Source of the DNA: Nicotiana tabacum
Taxonomy: Eukaryota > Streptophyta > Magnoliopsida > Solanales > Solanaceae
Assembly: GCF_000715075.1 (NCBI RefSeq)
Contig: NC_134082.1
Location: forward strand, 98,310,399 to 98,374,398
DNA length: 64,000 nt
Reading direction: 5' to 3'
The notes below the pieces were generated by a model. The model had not been told where the DNA came from and made no database searches. It saw nothing but the letters and a program-made list of their open reading frames with translations. The translations under genes were made by a program, and so were the position numbers. Positions 33,455 to 44,898 of the stretch are shown in pieces (position 1 is the stretch's first letter; the number at the start of each line of letters is the position of its first letter).

Positions 33455-34184
33455 ATGGCTATGAGGAAAGCTTCATACACTTTGTTTCCCTTGGTGTTTG
33501 TCATTCTTATCTCAATTGGTCTCTCTCTCTCACACACACATCTTTAATAAACACACACTTGTTATTTATTTGTTTATATATTCACATATAACCCACCTAA
33601 TGTAGAAATCCCATTTGGAAATTACAATCCTTTTATAACAAAATTGCAAAATTAATGTGAAGAGTATAATCACCACATTTTCTTAAAAACCGTTTTATTT
33701 TATTATTTCATGATCTACGACATTTCTTTATGTGTGCGCCTTTAGCCGATTGAGAGGATTTTATATAAATTTTTTGTAGAGAAAGACGAACAGTAAATAA
33801 GAAAGAGAACGAGAGTCGAATCAAAAAGTAATATAATTATCCCTTCTCGGAAACTGATGCTTGAGTCACGTAGATTGACTAACCTAACTCAGTAGGCTTT
33901 CCTATAATTAGATGTTTCACCGACGTGTTTTATAATGTTTTTGTTATGTCGTTTCATAAATAAAAGTATGAGTAGAACTGTGTTACTCAAATTTTATTCC
34001 TATGTTGATAGGTTTTCAAAGTGTGGATGCTTGGGGCCCTCCATGTAAAGTCAGCCAGGACTGTGTGACTTACTGTAAAGTCCCCATTAGTAGAGGCACT
34101 CCACTATGCCTAGGAGGACATTGCACCTGTGAAGCTGTGGAAAACCATGAAACTATAGTAGCTCGAAAATTTTTACATGACTAG
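33455..34184 (+). CDS. Defensin-like secreted cysteine-rich peptide (two exons)
   Basis: Exon 1 is 33455-33518 and exon 2 is 34012-34184, with a phase-1 intron (ATTG|GTCTCT ... TTGATAG|GTTTTC); 237 bases code for 78 residues. Residues 1-28 (MAMRKASYTLFPLVFVILIS, then IGFQSVDA) form a secretion signal, with cleavage likely before WGPPC. The mature part of about 50 residues has six Cys spaced C-x5-C-x3-C-x10-C-x4-C-x-C, the cysteine-stabilised alpha-beta pattern, with the C-x3-C and C-x-C pairs. An intron near the end of the signal region is typical of plant DEFL genes. The first ATG after the TATA box was chosen as the start. The two-exon join gives a continuous signal peptide, which supports it. 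Target, role (defence, reproduction or signalling) and expression are unknown. Confidence 0.8.
33519..34011 (+). other. Intron of the defensin-like gene
   Basis: 493 bases with GT at the left edge (after a CT-rich microsatellite of TCTCTCTC and ACACAC) and TTGATAG at the right. AT-rich, with no coding signal. Confidence 0.7.
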
Positions 34185-35009
34185 GAATAGGGATCTACTC
34201 TATGATTTTATGTAAGAACAATTATATTTATATTGGATTAATTTCTCTCAAGGGTCGGACTAACTTACATTTTTCATATAATGATTGAACAGATTGTCTA
34301 TTTACTTTGATCTATGACCAATAGCAGCCTTGGCTCCTTGATTGATTTGAATTAAATATGAGGAGATGGTGTTTTGTTCTTCTCTAAGATAAGAAAATCT
34401 AGAAAACAAATGGGAACCTAATTATAATTCATCCTCGCTACTATCTTCTTTTTATTAATAATAGTGGTGTCGGGAGCAACTTACATGCACCTCAACTAAT
34501 AGTATCTGTTATTTTTCATTAGCACAAGTACTGAATCGCTCTGCCCATCAAAACTTAAGTAGATAAGAAGAAATTACCTAATATTTTTTGTCGCCGCTGG
34601 AACGTGAATCCTCTAGTTTTCTACTACCTTCTAAGTTATGATTTATTATTGAACTACGGATATGCGTCAAGTGGGAGTAAGTTTTTCTCCTCTATGTATG
34701 TGAGTAAATACATACAATAAACTGACTTATGAATACTCCTGTGTGAAACAAGATGAAGATCTCCCCAACCACACCTAGAACTCCAAGCTGCAAATATGGT
34801 GAGGACTCGCAATTTGAGAACTTATTAATTACAGTTGATTGTGTAAAGAACACTCCACTAAATAAGATAAAGAGTAACAAATATTATTTTAATTTGAGAT
34901 ACGACATATTACTTTTTCCTTTCTTTTTTTCCCCAAAAGATAAAATAAAAAATTAAGGACTTCGCAACTTCAGGACCTTGCAAATAATTTGACCATGAAA
35001 TATGCAATA
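34185..35009. other. Downstream region of the defensin-like gene
   Basis: AT-rich. No gene or clear repeat seen. Polyadenylation of the upstream gene is expected within the first 200 bases, but no single signal stands out. Confidence 0.4.
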
Positions 35010-35126
35010 TAGCCTATTTGGCCATGCTTCTTAATGGCCAAAAGCACTATTTTTTTTTCAAAGTTTAAGTGTTTGGCCAAGCTTTTAGAAGAAAAGAAAA
35101 AGTACTTTTGAGTAAAAGCAGAAGCA

Positions 35127-35435
35127 TAGCCTGTTTGGTCAAGTTTCTAAAATATGCTTATTTTGAGAAGTGCTTTTCAAAAAAATACTTTTGGTGAGAA
35201 TCGATTTGTGTTTGGCTAATTAATTTGAAAAAACACTTTTGAGCAATAATTAGTGTTTGGCCAATCTTTTGAAAATTGTTTTTAAGTGTATATTTCTAAA
35301 AAGTACTTTTCGAGAGAAACTACATTTTTCTGCTTCTCCTCAAAAGAATTTTTTTTCCTTCTAAAAGTTTGGCCAAACATCTCAATAAAAGCACTTCTGG
35401 TCCAAAACAAAAAAAAAAATTGGCCAAACAGGCTA
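35127..35435. mobile_element. Inner MITE-like element 1 (309 bp)
   Basis: Ends TAGCCTGTTTGG and CCAAACAGGCTA are a perfect 12-base inverted repeat. The flanking GCA occurs at 35124-35126 and 35436-35438. Removing the element and one GCA restores AGCAGAAGCAG-TTTGG as found in the sister copy at 35613, which supports a 3-base target duplication. Confidence 0.65.
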
Positions 35436-35514
35436 GCAGATTTGGAAAAGCAGAGAAAAGTAGCTCCTCTTTAGAAGCACCTTTTTGAAAAACATTTCTG
35501 AGAAAATACACTTA

Positions 35515-35874
35515 TAGCCTGTTTGGCCAAGCATCTTTTTTGCCAAAAGTGCTTTTGGCCAAAAATTGAGGTGTTTGGCCAAGCTTTTGGAAGGAAAAAA
35601 ATGCTTTTGAGGAGAAGCAGAAGCAGTTTTGGAGAAGCAAAAAAAAGTAACTTCTCTCCAAAAGCACTTTTTTGAGAAGCACTTTTGAGAAAAATACACT
35701 TAGAAGCAGTTTTTTAAAGCTTGGTCAAACACTCATTGCTGCTCAAAAGTGTTTTTCAAACTAATTAGCCAAACACAAACTGCTTCTCACCAAAAGTACT
35801 TTTGAGAAAAGCACTTTTGAAAAAAAAACACTTCTCAAAATAAGCTGATTTTTGCAGCTTGGCCAAACGGGCTA
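35515..35874. mobile_element. Inner MITE-like element 2 (360 bp)
   Basis: Ends TAGCCTGTTTGGCCAAGC and GCTTGGCCAAACGGGCTA are an inverted repeat with one mismatch. Flanking TTA occurs at 35512-35514 and 35875-35877. It carries the same internal motifs as the outer element. Confidence 0.65.
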
Positions 35875-36021
35875 TTAAAAGCACTTTTAAAAAACTTGGT
35901 CAAATATTAATTGTTGCTCACAAGTTAATTAAATAGCCAAACACAAACTGCGAAAAAACAATTTAGAGAAAAAACACTTCTCAACTGAAGCTTCTTCTGA
36001 TTTTAGAAGCTTGGCAGGCTA

Positions 36022-36533
36022 TGGCTAATAGTCAGCTAAAGTTTGGAATGGCTGCAGATGCTGTAATGAAAATATGTCAATCCGGAATTGAAAATTGCAA
36101 AAGGAAATTATAGGAACCACTTCACCACATGTCCAATGACACTGCTGATTAGGAAGGACTAGTAAATTTCAAAAACCATATATAGGAATTTCCATGAGAC
36201 TGAAAATAATACAAATGTGTTATCGGTTGGACAAGTAATGATATTAGGAAACTGAAAGCAATGTGACAGAAGAATCAAATTTCAGTCTCATACTAATGAG
36301 AGAATCTTCAATGACATTACACAGATGGAATTTGAAAAGGAAGCCTTCACACCTAAAAATCCTACAGATCAAAGTTGTAAACTAGCGACTGGATTAGCAG
36401 AAACAAGCCATAAACCCGACGTAACACATAGCCCCATGGGTCTCTCATTGCCAAACAGAGTAAGCTTCGTGGTCCCTTGGAACCTCTTAGGCAAATATTG
36501 CAAGCCATTTATCTGATTCAACATCTGCCAACC
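36022..36533. other. 3' flank of TGD2
   Basis: Expected to hold the 3' UTR and polyadenylation site of TGD2 on the minus strand. The frame at 36325-36516 has no recognisable domain. Confidence 0.4.
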
Positions 36534-39500
36534 TTACAATAACCTGCTTAGCGTTTTGATAAGCACTTTCAAGTTGCGCCTAGTAGGTTCATCACCAGTG
36601 AATCCCAAAATGTCGGAGCTAATGCTCTGCGGAATGCAACAAATGACAAATCACAAAGCATGAAAGCAACTGCCACACATTAGAATGGCTATACCACACA
36701 GGAAATTACCTCAATATTCTTCAAGGTGAAGACCAGCGTATATATGGACTTCCGTACCAATTCAGTGTTCTCAGGAGTCATGACCGTGGAGTGTACTCTC
36801 CTGCAATTCGGTTCATAAAAGACCAAAAGCATGTAGTGACATTGCTTTGCGAAATGTAACAGAGGCAACCTTAAAGTGTCCATAACAACTTATGCATAAA
36901 CTAGAAGAGCTACAAGCTTCTGAACTTTGTTTCTGTTGTCAATAGAAGAAACTCACTGCTTGTAATGAGAAAATTAGAAACCTTTAACCCTTTCGTATAT
37001 TACATGTACAGCCATGCAACGGTATGGCCTAGTGGTCAATGAAGTGAATGGAGACCAAGGTTCAAACCTTGATATGTTATACACACCTTTAATTTAAAGA
37101 TCACAAGATTCAAAATCTTTTTTACATTCTTAAACTTTGCGCCCAGTCAAAACTAAGACACATAAACGAAAGTATGGGTGAAGTAATATATATATATGGG
37201 TCAATATGCTCGATAAATACAGGTCTCAAGGTTTCAGGGACAGCTATGTCTTCCAAATGTTGAATGAATCGACACAGGTTTTAACACAGATCACATATAT
37301 CTCGGAAAAGAAAGAGACATCACATCTAGAGATCCAAGATTTGAACTAGGTGGTTCTTGAATGTAAAAAAGTTAAAAATAAATAAAAAGTGTACAAACCA
37401 CATATAGCACAAAGGCAATAAGACACAGCTAACTGGTATGTAACCTATTCATATGCATTCAGTGTTTAATTATGTTACCCTCTGCAAATGCAATGCCTTA
37501 TTTTTATATCTGTGAAATGTATTTGTTAAGCAATGCAGTGAGTAGTGTAAAGTCCATATTCTCGTTAAACTCGCTAGCTGCTTAATTGAACTTTTTCTTT
37601 CATTGGCCTTGCTTACTCCAAATTAAGCTACAGAATTTTTTGGCCTAACAGGTGAGAAACGTGAGCAAAACTTAATTTGTTCGATTAGTTCCATTCAACC
37701 AAAGTAACAAGTATCAAGTACATCCTATGAATTACTTTTTGAATCCTCTTTCCATTCTTGTTCAAATGGCTGAGACACCAACATGGCTTAAAGGATGATC
37801 GTTCAAGGTCCTAGGAGGTCATAAAAGTTTCTGCAGACCAGGGTCTAATAGCATGGGATGACCAAGTTTGGAGAAATTTTATTTGACATCTGTATTAAGG
37901 GTAATGTTGAGTTGCATAGTTGTATCACATGAGTTGTCTAGGTGCTTACAAAGGGATTTATAAAGGTCTTAGCTTACTCAAACCACTGTCGGAAGGTTTT
38001 GTTGAATGCTCAGATTCTTTCCCATAGTCTTTTTTAGAAAACTCTGTAAGGTTTGGTTAGATTCTTTTACATAGTATCAAAGCCAATCTTTTCTGTGAAC
38101 ATTCTCACTCATGTTCGAATTACACGTGTAAAACAGAAATCAGGTACACGTGTGGGAGTGTGCAAGTTATATAATTGCCCCATATAGGTTGTGTAGGGGC
38201 CTTCAAAGGGTTTATAAAGGTCTTGTACTCTACAGATTGCTTGATATTTTATGGTAGATTCTTAGATTCTTTCACGAGTAGCAATGCTATAACTCCATTA
38301 AAGAACCTATGAGACTGGTGGAGATAGAGAGAAGTTGAAGTTGAGGAAGGGAGAGATAAAGTGAGAGATCAAGCAATTCAAGGCACGCAACCTTTCTTAT
38401 AGATTTCCTTTGATTATAGTAATATCTGCATTCATTGAGTTATACCGAAAAGTTGCAAAGAGATCTTCAAAATGCTGGTTAAACAGTTGATAATAGGATA
38501 TCTCCAGTTAAGGGAACTAACATAAATTATAGATTCACCTTATATCCTCAGAAGCTAGTGTCAAACTTCTCGTCAAACTCTCAACTTCCTTCAGTAAGCC
38601 ACTATCACGAACATCAGCTAGCAAAGGTTGGACATCCTCAGCCATGGCATTAATCTGAGATGTCACTACATCAAAGGTACAATATTCATATATGAGAATA
38701 TACTACATACCTGTGAACACCATATAAATTGTTCAGCACAATAGGATAAGTGCAACTCTATGCTCAACATTGACAACTGTTTCAGTTTACCCCCCACCCC
38801 CACCCCGTCCCCATCTACAAATGGAACTATGGCTTGATACTGATGAATGCGGTATAGCAAACACATGTTGCAGCAGTATGACTACTCATAGTTTTACACT
38901 GACCACCCGACATCCGACAACCAAATAATAGCTGTCCAGTTGCTTTTGACACATATGTAAAATATGCACTACATGCCATATTAGTGTACTAAATGGACAT
39001 CTACAACTCCAAACTGGATTAGATAGAAAATTGTCGAAATTTGAGCATTTTTCCCGCAGATAGAAATGGCACACGAAGCACAAAATGTGGGTTTTCGACA
39101 GAATTCTCTAACAGATAAACGTACTAAAGCTAATAATAATCAAACAAGCTTATAATCATATTCTGGAGCACTTCTTTAATAGTTCCACTATATCCAATAC
39201 AACAACAACAATAAACCCAGTGTAATCTCACATGTGGAGTCTGGGGAGGGTAGTGTGTACGCAAATCTTACCCCCCCCCCTACCTGGTGGAGGTAGAGAG
39301 ACTGTTTTCGATAGACCCTCGGCTCAAGGAATAGTGAAAATAAAGTAACAAACAGTAGCAACAACAATATAATAGGAACAAATGGCACAACGTGTAATAT
39401 AAAGAACCAAGAATAAGAAGAAAAAAAACACAAAAATAGTACTAATACTACTAATAAGACTAAGGCTAACGACTATTGTCAACCTTCCACCTTAATTCTC

Positions 39501-42236
39501 GACTTCCGCCTTACCCTATCGAGGGTCATATCCTCGATAAGCTATAGCAACGACATATCCTGCCTAATTACCTCGCCTCAATACTTCTTAGGCTTACCCC
39601 TTCCCTTCCTTAGACCCGCCATGGTCGACCTCTCACACCTCCTGACCAGGGCATCTATGGCTCTCCTCTACACATGTCCGGACCATCTCAACCTCGATTC
39701 TCACAGTTTGTCCTCCACCGAGGCCACACCCACCTTGTCCCTAATAACTTCGTTCCAAATCTTGTCTTTCCTGGTATGCCCCCACATCCATCTCAACATC
39801 CTCATTTGAGCTACCTTCATCTTCTGGACATAGGACTTCTTGACGGGCCAGCACTCCGCCCCATACAACTTAGTCGGTCTAACCACCACTCCATAGAACT
39901 TGCCTTTAAGTCTTGGTGGCACATTCTTATCACACAGAACCCCATAAGCGAGCCTCCATTTCATCCACCTCGCTCCAATGCGGTGAGTAATATCCTGGTC
40001 AATTACTCTGTTTCCTTGGATTACATGGATTACAGACCCAAGATATTTGAAACTATCCCTTTTGGGGATGACTTGTGAATCAATCTTCACTTCTGTTGTT
40101 GCTTCAAGCATCCCATCACTGAACTTGCACTCCAAGTATTCAGATATTAAATAATCAAATTAATTACAACAAAGCAAAGGAATTGTCCTATGGGACTGTT
40201 TTTTATCCTATTTGTTCAAGGTAGTTATTATGTCTCTCTTTCAAAATCACTCTACCAACAACTTCAGTGCAATGTCTATAGTAATTAACAAGAGTATGGC
40301 ATATTATATTTGGCCAAACAAGAAAGACAACTATTCTAGAGTATGGCAAATTATATTTGGCCAAACAAGAAAGAGAACTATTCTAACTCTAATTTTTTCA
40401 GTCAGCAGCTATTTAAAACACATAGACGCACAGAAATAGTTAAGAAAACTCACTAGCTTGAGTTGAATTGCAAGCTTGCGTAAGTATTTCAAGCAATTTT
40501 AATTGCTTTTCATGCGAGAACAAATGGCAACTGCTGCTGAAAAGGTTCCGCTATATCCAATGAATTTTAAAAAAAATAATACACAAAAATAGATTTTAAA
40601 ATCCAAACCAGGATATTCAACTCACTTCAATTTATCATGCACCTCTGACAAATACAAACATAGCAAATAACTCATATCCTTCAATAAAAAAAATTGCAAA
40701 CAAATTGAGTAGATCTAGTCGGACAATCCATTCACATTTTTCCTCTGCCCAAGTCATATACTCAGGACACAATCTAATATGGGCTTGCCAGAGCTAATGA
40801 ACTCATTGCCACTCTCTGCACTTCAAGAAACACATTATCAACTTCACAAGCTCTCCTAATTGAAAGTTCTCCAGATAAGATGCTGTCCAACTTGCAAGTT
40901 TCATCACACACTGAAATATTTCACCAATGCTCTTTATACAGATGCTGGCAAAGAGGACAGAAGTTCATAACATTCAAGTGCAACTCACAAGTCACACACT
41001 ACACTTTCATAGGATGTGTTATTTAACCTAAGCTTAAACACATGTTCTTAATGAATTCCTTATTAGATGAGAAGTTGTGAAATATAAATAGAAGAGCAGA
41101 AAGAATTAAAAAAAATGAAGGGAATTTCATAAAATGGCACCAAGAAGATGCAAGCAGAAAGAAAAAGATTTCATTCGCAGTTTCGCACAAACACAAAAAA
41201 GTGGAGGTTAAATGTAAAGTGCATCAAACCTTTGTAAGCAATGGCCGAGCCTCCTCAACAACAGATAGAACTCTCTCAGCCAGCGCATAGGTGTTCGACA
41301 AACCAATTTCTTCTGCCTCTCGGCCAAGACGTGTGAATATTCCAACTAATGCATCTAAACTAACCCCTTGGTATCCTTTTATTTTTTGCCTGTCGCAAAT
41401 TATCAGACCCTCTTTAGCACAATCCGGATGCAGGGGCCCTACAGATGGTACTGGGATTGGATCTCGAGGTGTAATATCAATCATCGTTTCCATGATAAGA
41501 CCAGATTGGTTCACCTCAACTAACGAGTTTCGAGGAATTATTATCTTGTCATCTTCAACCTATAAACACACAAATCAATTTTTTTAAATCAACGCATTCA
41601 CAAGCATCTATGGAAACAACTACAATTACTTTTAAAAAATAAAAGATAGTAAAAGGGTTCAGCAAAAGCATCAGTGCAAATTTACATGTTACTCACCTCA
41701 ACAACAGCTTCAACATTTCTCAAGGAGGGATTGACTCGAATCACATTACCAATATTCACTCCTCTGATTCTAACAGGCGTGCCAGTGCAAATGCCACAAG
41801 CCTGCTCAAACTGAAGCACAGCCAAATACTTCCTGAACCTAGACCGCAACTGAAACCCTCTCAACCAAACCAAGCTGAGTGCCAACAACACTGTACCCGA
41901 AACAATAAACAACCCGACCCCACCTTCCCAGATACTCCTCCTTCCAAACCCAAAATCACTCAATGGCCGCATTGTTCGCCTCCAAATATTCCTTGGAACA
42001 TCGAAAATCACAGAAAGCGGACCTTTTTGCTCGGAAGATGATGCAGGTTGTTGCTCTTGTTCTTGGCTATGACCCGTATTCGCAGACATTGCCTTGACAC
42101 TAAAGGTTTGATTTTTAGGCCTCATTGGTGTTCTTACACACAACAAACGATCCCCCAACACATTTCTTCTACCGGATATGATAGGAAACACAGTAGAATT
42201 TGTTGATACATGGACTAAAGAATTTCCAGCCATCAT
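36534..42236 (-). CDS. TGD2: TGD2, chloroplast envelope MCE-domain lipid transfer protein
   Basis: Five exons on the minus strand: 42236-41697, 41559-41230, 38654-38539, 36800-36710 and 36626-36534 (TAA). All splice sites are GT/AG. The lengths sum to 1170 bases, 389 residues, against about 381 in Arabidopsis. Order: a Ser/Arg-rich plastid transit region (about 1-50), a linker, one membrane span ([25 protein letters not shown], about residues 105-125), then the MCE domain with [15 protein letters not shown] and [19 protein letters not shown]. The C-terminal helical part has [14 protein letters not shown] and [17 protein letters not shown]. Family knowledge: TGD2 is the phosphatidic-acid-binding subunit that works with the TGD1 permease and TGD3 ATPase at the inner envelope to bring ER lipids into plastids. 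A 5' UTR intron (42509-42344) is possible. No frame damage was found, so it is probably functional. Confidence 0.93.
37016..37190 (+). mobile_element. tRNA-derived SINE-like insertion in TGD2 intron 3
   Basis: An A-box-like TGGCCTAGTGGT (37025-37036) and a B-box GGTTCAAACC (37059-37068) are 34 bases apart, as in tRNA genes, but no tRNA cloverleaf follows. A run of Pol III-style T sits near 37117. It lies antisense to TGD2. The ends are estimated. Confidence 0.5.
39199..40145 (-). mobile_element. RTE-type LINE, 5'-truncated, in TGD2 intron 2
   Basis: On the minus strand 40135-39701 is an open frame of 144 residues: the end of a non-LTR reverse transcriptase ([63 protein letters not shown]). 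It continues past a TGA to [16 protein letters not shown] near 39620. The 3' end reads GCGTACACACTACCCTCCCC, then TGGGTTTATTGTTGTTGTTG, the TTG-tailed end typical of RTE elements of Solanaceae. It is in the same direction as TGD2. About 80% or more of the element's 5' side is missing. Confidence 0.8.
40292..40385. repeat. Tandem duplication of a 47-bp unit in TGD2 intron 2
   Basis: GAGTATGGCA-ATTATATTTGGCC...CTATTCTA occurs twice, at 40292-40338 and 40339-40385, with two differences. Confidence 0.8.
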
Positions 42237-44162
42237 TTACGTTTTCTTTTTTTTTTTGCCCCTTATGTCTTCTTTCCTTTTTTCTTGTTCTTTTTTTGTT
42301 CTTTAGACAAATTTTAGCTGGAAATTGCCAAAATCCAGGAAAACTGAAAAGGGTTAGAATCAAGATTATACTTTACAAAGCAAAAAAAAATAAAAAAATG
42401 ACTTTGAACAGCTAATAATTTTCATAAGGAAATCAGAAATGATTGGAAATTAGTGAACTGCTAACAAAAAATAATGTGGAAATAGATATAAAGATCAACA
42501 AAAACGTACCATATTGGCTTTATGGTCTAGCTGGAAGCAACCCTAGCTGTGGATCAACAACTGACTGAATTGTTGAATGAATCTTGACGAGTGAACTCAG
42601 ACTGAGCGTGACAAATGGGCTGGGCTGATAAAGTGTAAACAGGCCAACGAGATCTTGTAGGCCCAAGATAACTTAAGTGGGTTAGTGAGGTAGATTAGAT
42701 GTTTGTGGGCCTTTTTGAAGATCTTTGGGAGCTTGAGGAGGGAGAAATTCAAAACTAGCCAAATTTACAAGTGGTCATTTAAAAATAGCTATAATTTCAA
42801 AAGTAATCGAAATTTAGCCACTTTTCATGTAAAGATAAATCTGAACGAAAACACTGTTCAAAATCCGGAAAAATACTCCAGTATAATATACCGGTGCTCC
42901 AATCTCCAGTATGTTATACTAGAACTTTCCGCGTGTTGGAGAAATTCATGCACAGGTGCACCGGTCTCTAGTATATTATGCTGAACTTTTCGTGTTGCAG
43001 TAAAATAGTGGCTATTTTTCAATAACTTTGCAAACGCTGGCTCTTTTTGAATAACCAGTCCGAAAATTGGCTAATCCGTGCTATTTTAACCTAGAGGAGG
43101 AGGAGAGACCCATTGTGTATATATGGTAGTGCGAAAATAACATTGTATAGCCGCTATCAAAATAATTGCCGAACTTTTTCTTATAGTTTTCCAATCAATC
43201 ACTTGGCACCTCCTCTAGGCCTCTAATTTAACAAATTCAATTTGACTTTCTCTTCTAATATGAAAAATGTCAGCTACATTTTTATTAAGCAAATCAAGGT
43301 CAGCTACCCATAAATCCCAAATAAATTGGAATATTACTAGATGAATCCTTTATATAGTTCATGCTTTTATTTTCCTTTAAAAATTCATAACTATCTCCAC
43401 GTTAGTTGTTGTAATTATTAGCAGAAAAATGTTCAAATTCACCCCTAAAGTATTCGACTTGTCTTATATTTATCTTTTGATTCATAAATACTTTGCACCT
43501 GTACTTTTAAATTCGTCTCATACTTGCCCCTTTATTTAATGAATGTTCAGACGGGCTCTAACATTTGTAATTATGAAATAAAAATTAAATTTATTAGTCG
43601 CTTCTTGGGTCGGCTATTAGAGTTTATTTATATTTTTAATTATAATAGCAAAGTAGCCATTGGTCCGATTAAATTAATAATTTTTCCCCCAATTAACATA
43701 TGAAATATTCCAGCAATCGGTATTGTAGTTTGAAGCTTTGACAAGTATAACTCCAGCAAACTATGTTATAATTAAAAGATTTGTTGGATTTTCAAATCCA
43801 CGAACGACTCCTAATGTTTTTAACCTTTATTGTGCAAAATTCAGAAACGATTCCCCATTTTTAAATCTTTACTAGTGCAAAATCTAGGAATGGTTTATGT
43901 TTTTGAATATTTTTTTCTCAAAGGTCCATCATACTGATGGTGGAGTTAGGCATGACTCTCATTGTATATACCAAAAATAATAATTATACGGAGGACATAA
44001 ACATTTGCCTCATAAACATAGTGTAGATATTGGTATGCACCAACCTAGTGTAGAGATGTTCAAAAGAGATCAATCTGGGAATGGAACGCTCTTCCTTAAA
44101 GTTTGATACTAAATATAAATAGGTACATATGACCCCACCTATTGATCTATTATGTAATAGCA
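42237..44162. other. TGD2 upstream region with dispersed repeats
   Basis: The first 350 bases probably hold the TGD2 leader and promoter, with a pyrimidine-rich run at 42241-42300. From 42738 the sequence is repeat-like. No gene was found in either strand. From about 43800 the phrase CTTTACTAGTGCAAAATCT recurs at irregular spacing (43871, 44584, 44766), suggesting a diverged repeat. Confidence 0.45.
42738..43090 (-). repeat. Dispersed repeat with AGCCA/TGGCT fold-back motifs
   Basis: The motif 'aaaaatagc...agccaaatt' on the left is answered by 'ttggctaatccgtgctattt' on the right. Internal CAGTATAATATAC and CTCCAGTATGTTATAC strings are repeated. I recognise the pattern as common in nightshade genomes but cannot name the family. 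Confidence 0.4.
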
Positions 44163-44541
44163 TCACTGATAGAGAAGTGATTTCTTTCTTGGCCTGAATC
44201 TGAAATTTGAAAGACCCTCTTGGTCTAACTTCAAATTAACTCCAACCTTACTAGAAAGAGAAACAACTTCTGTGAAGATAGCTTGCATCATGGTGTTCTC
44301 ACCCATATTTTCTAGCTGATCAGCAATGACATTTCCATTTCTGAAAATATAAACAAAGGTAAACTCTCCATTTTTTGTTATATCCTAGATTTGTTCAACC
44401 AAATGAAAGACTTGCCATGATGGTTTCATCTTCTTGTTGATCATATTGACAATCACCAAAGAGTCCGATTCCACTATCACTTTTAAATCACCGCTAGTAC
44501 AATATAAATTGATCCTTTGCCTAACTGCCTTAGCAAAATCT
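44163..44541 (-). pseudogene. Plant RNase H-like (RVT_3) domain remnant
   Basis: The minus strand from 44541 encodes about 125 residues with a single in-frame TAG. Visible landmarks are KVIVESDSLVIVNMINKK (with the ESDS acidic motif) and FVYIFRNGNVIADQLENMG (with the xxxADxLA motif). These match the RNase H fold found at the end of many plant LINE polyproteins and in domesticated relatives. It ends with TGA near 44163. No RT lies upstream, so it is an isolated fragment with little decay. Confidence 0.6.
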
Positions 44542-44893
44542 TTACTACTTTTAAATATTTTTTAATTCACAATGTAATTTAGTGATTTTAGATCTTTACT
44601 AGTGCAAAATCTAAAATCCTAAAATATTTGTTGATTTTTGAACCTTTACTGATATAAATCCATGAATAATTCCTGGTTTTTTAATACACATTGTACTTCT
44701 GCAATTATGAATATTTACTACTGCAAAATTCGGGAAAATCCAGGAGCAATTCACGGTTTTTGAACCTTTACTAGTGCTAAATCTAGACTTGTATTTCAGC
44801 ACTAATGAGTAGTTACTTTGCCAATACAATTTAAAATATGGCTAAACTCTAATAGAAGACCTCAAAAGTGACTATTTACCAAATTTTCACCAT

Positions 44894-44898
44894 CGTGA
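44894..44898. repeat. Left 5-bp target duplication of the solo LTR
   Basis: CGTGA immediately before the LTR start TGTCACGACTC. The partner is at 57829-57833. Confidence 0.8.

Larger units (their letters stand above)
35010..36021. mobile_element. Outer MITE-like element interrupted by two relatives
   Basis: Starts TAGCCTATTTGGCCATGCT and ends AAGCTTGGCAGGCTA, imperfect inverted ends. Its body (35010-35126, 35436-35514, 35875-36021) is made of AAAAGCACTTTT and TTTGGCCAA motifs in both orientations, so the transcript could fold back. Two other members of the same family sit inside it. No coding capacity. The TTTGGCCAA terminal motif with TAGCC-type ends occurs in several plant MITE groups; I do not assign a superfamily. 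Confidence 0.6.

Noticed and set aside
37021..37095. Functional tRNA gene
   Set aside because: A- and B-box-like motifs exist but the acceptor and anticodon stems do not form; it fits a SINE head.
38786..38812. C-rich tract as a G-quadruplex in TGD2 intron 2
   Set aside because: Only short G runs on the minus strand (GGGGGG, GGGGG, GGGG); position in intron with no supporting context, so not listed as a feature.
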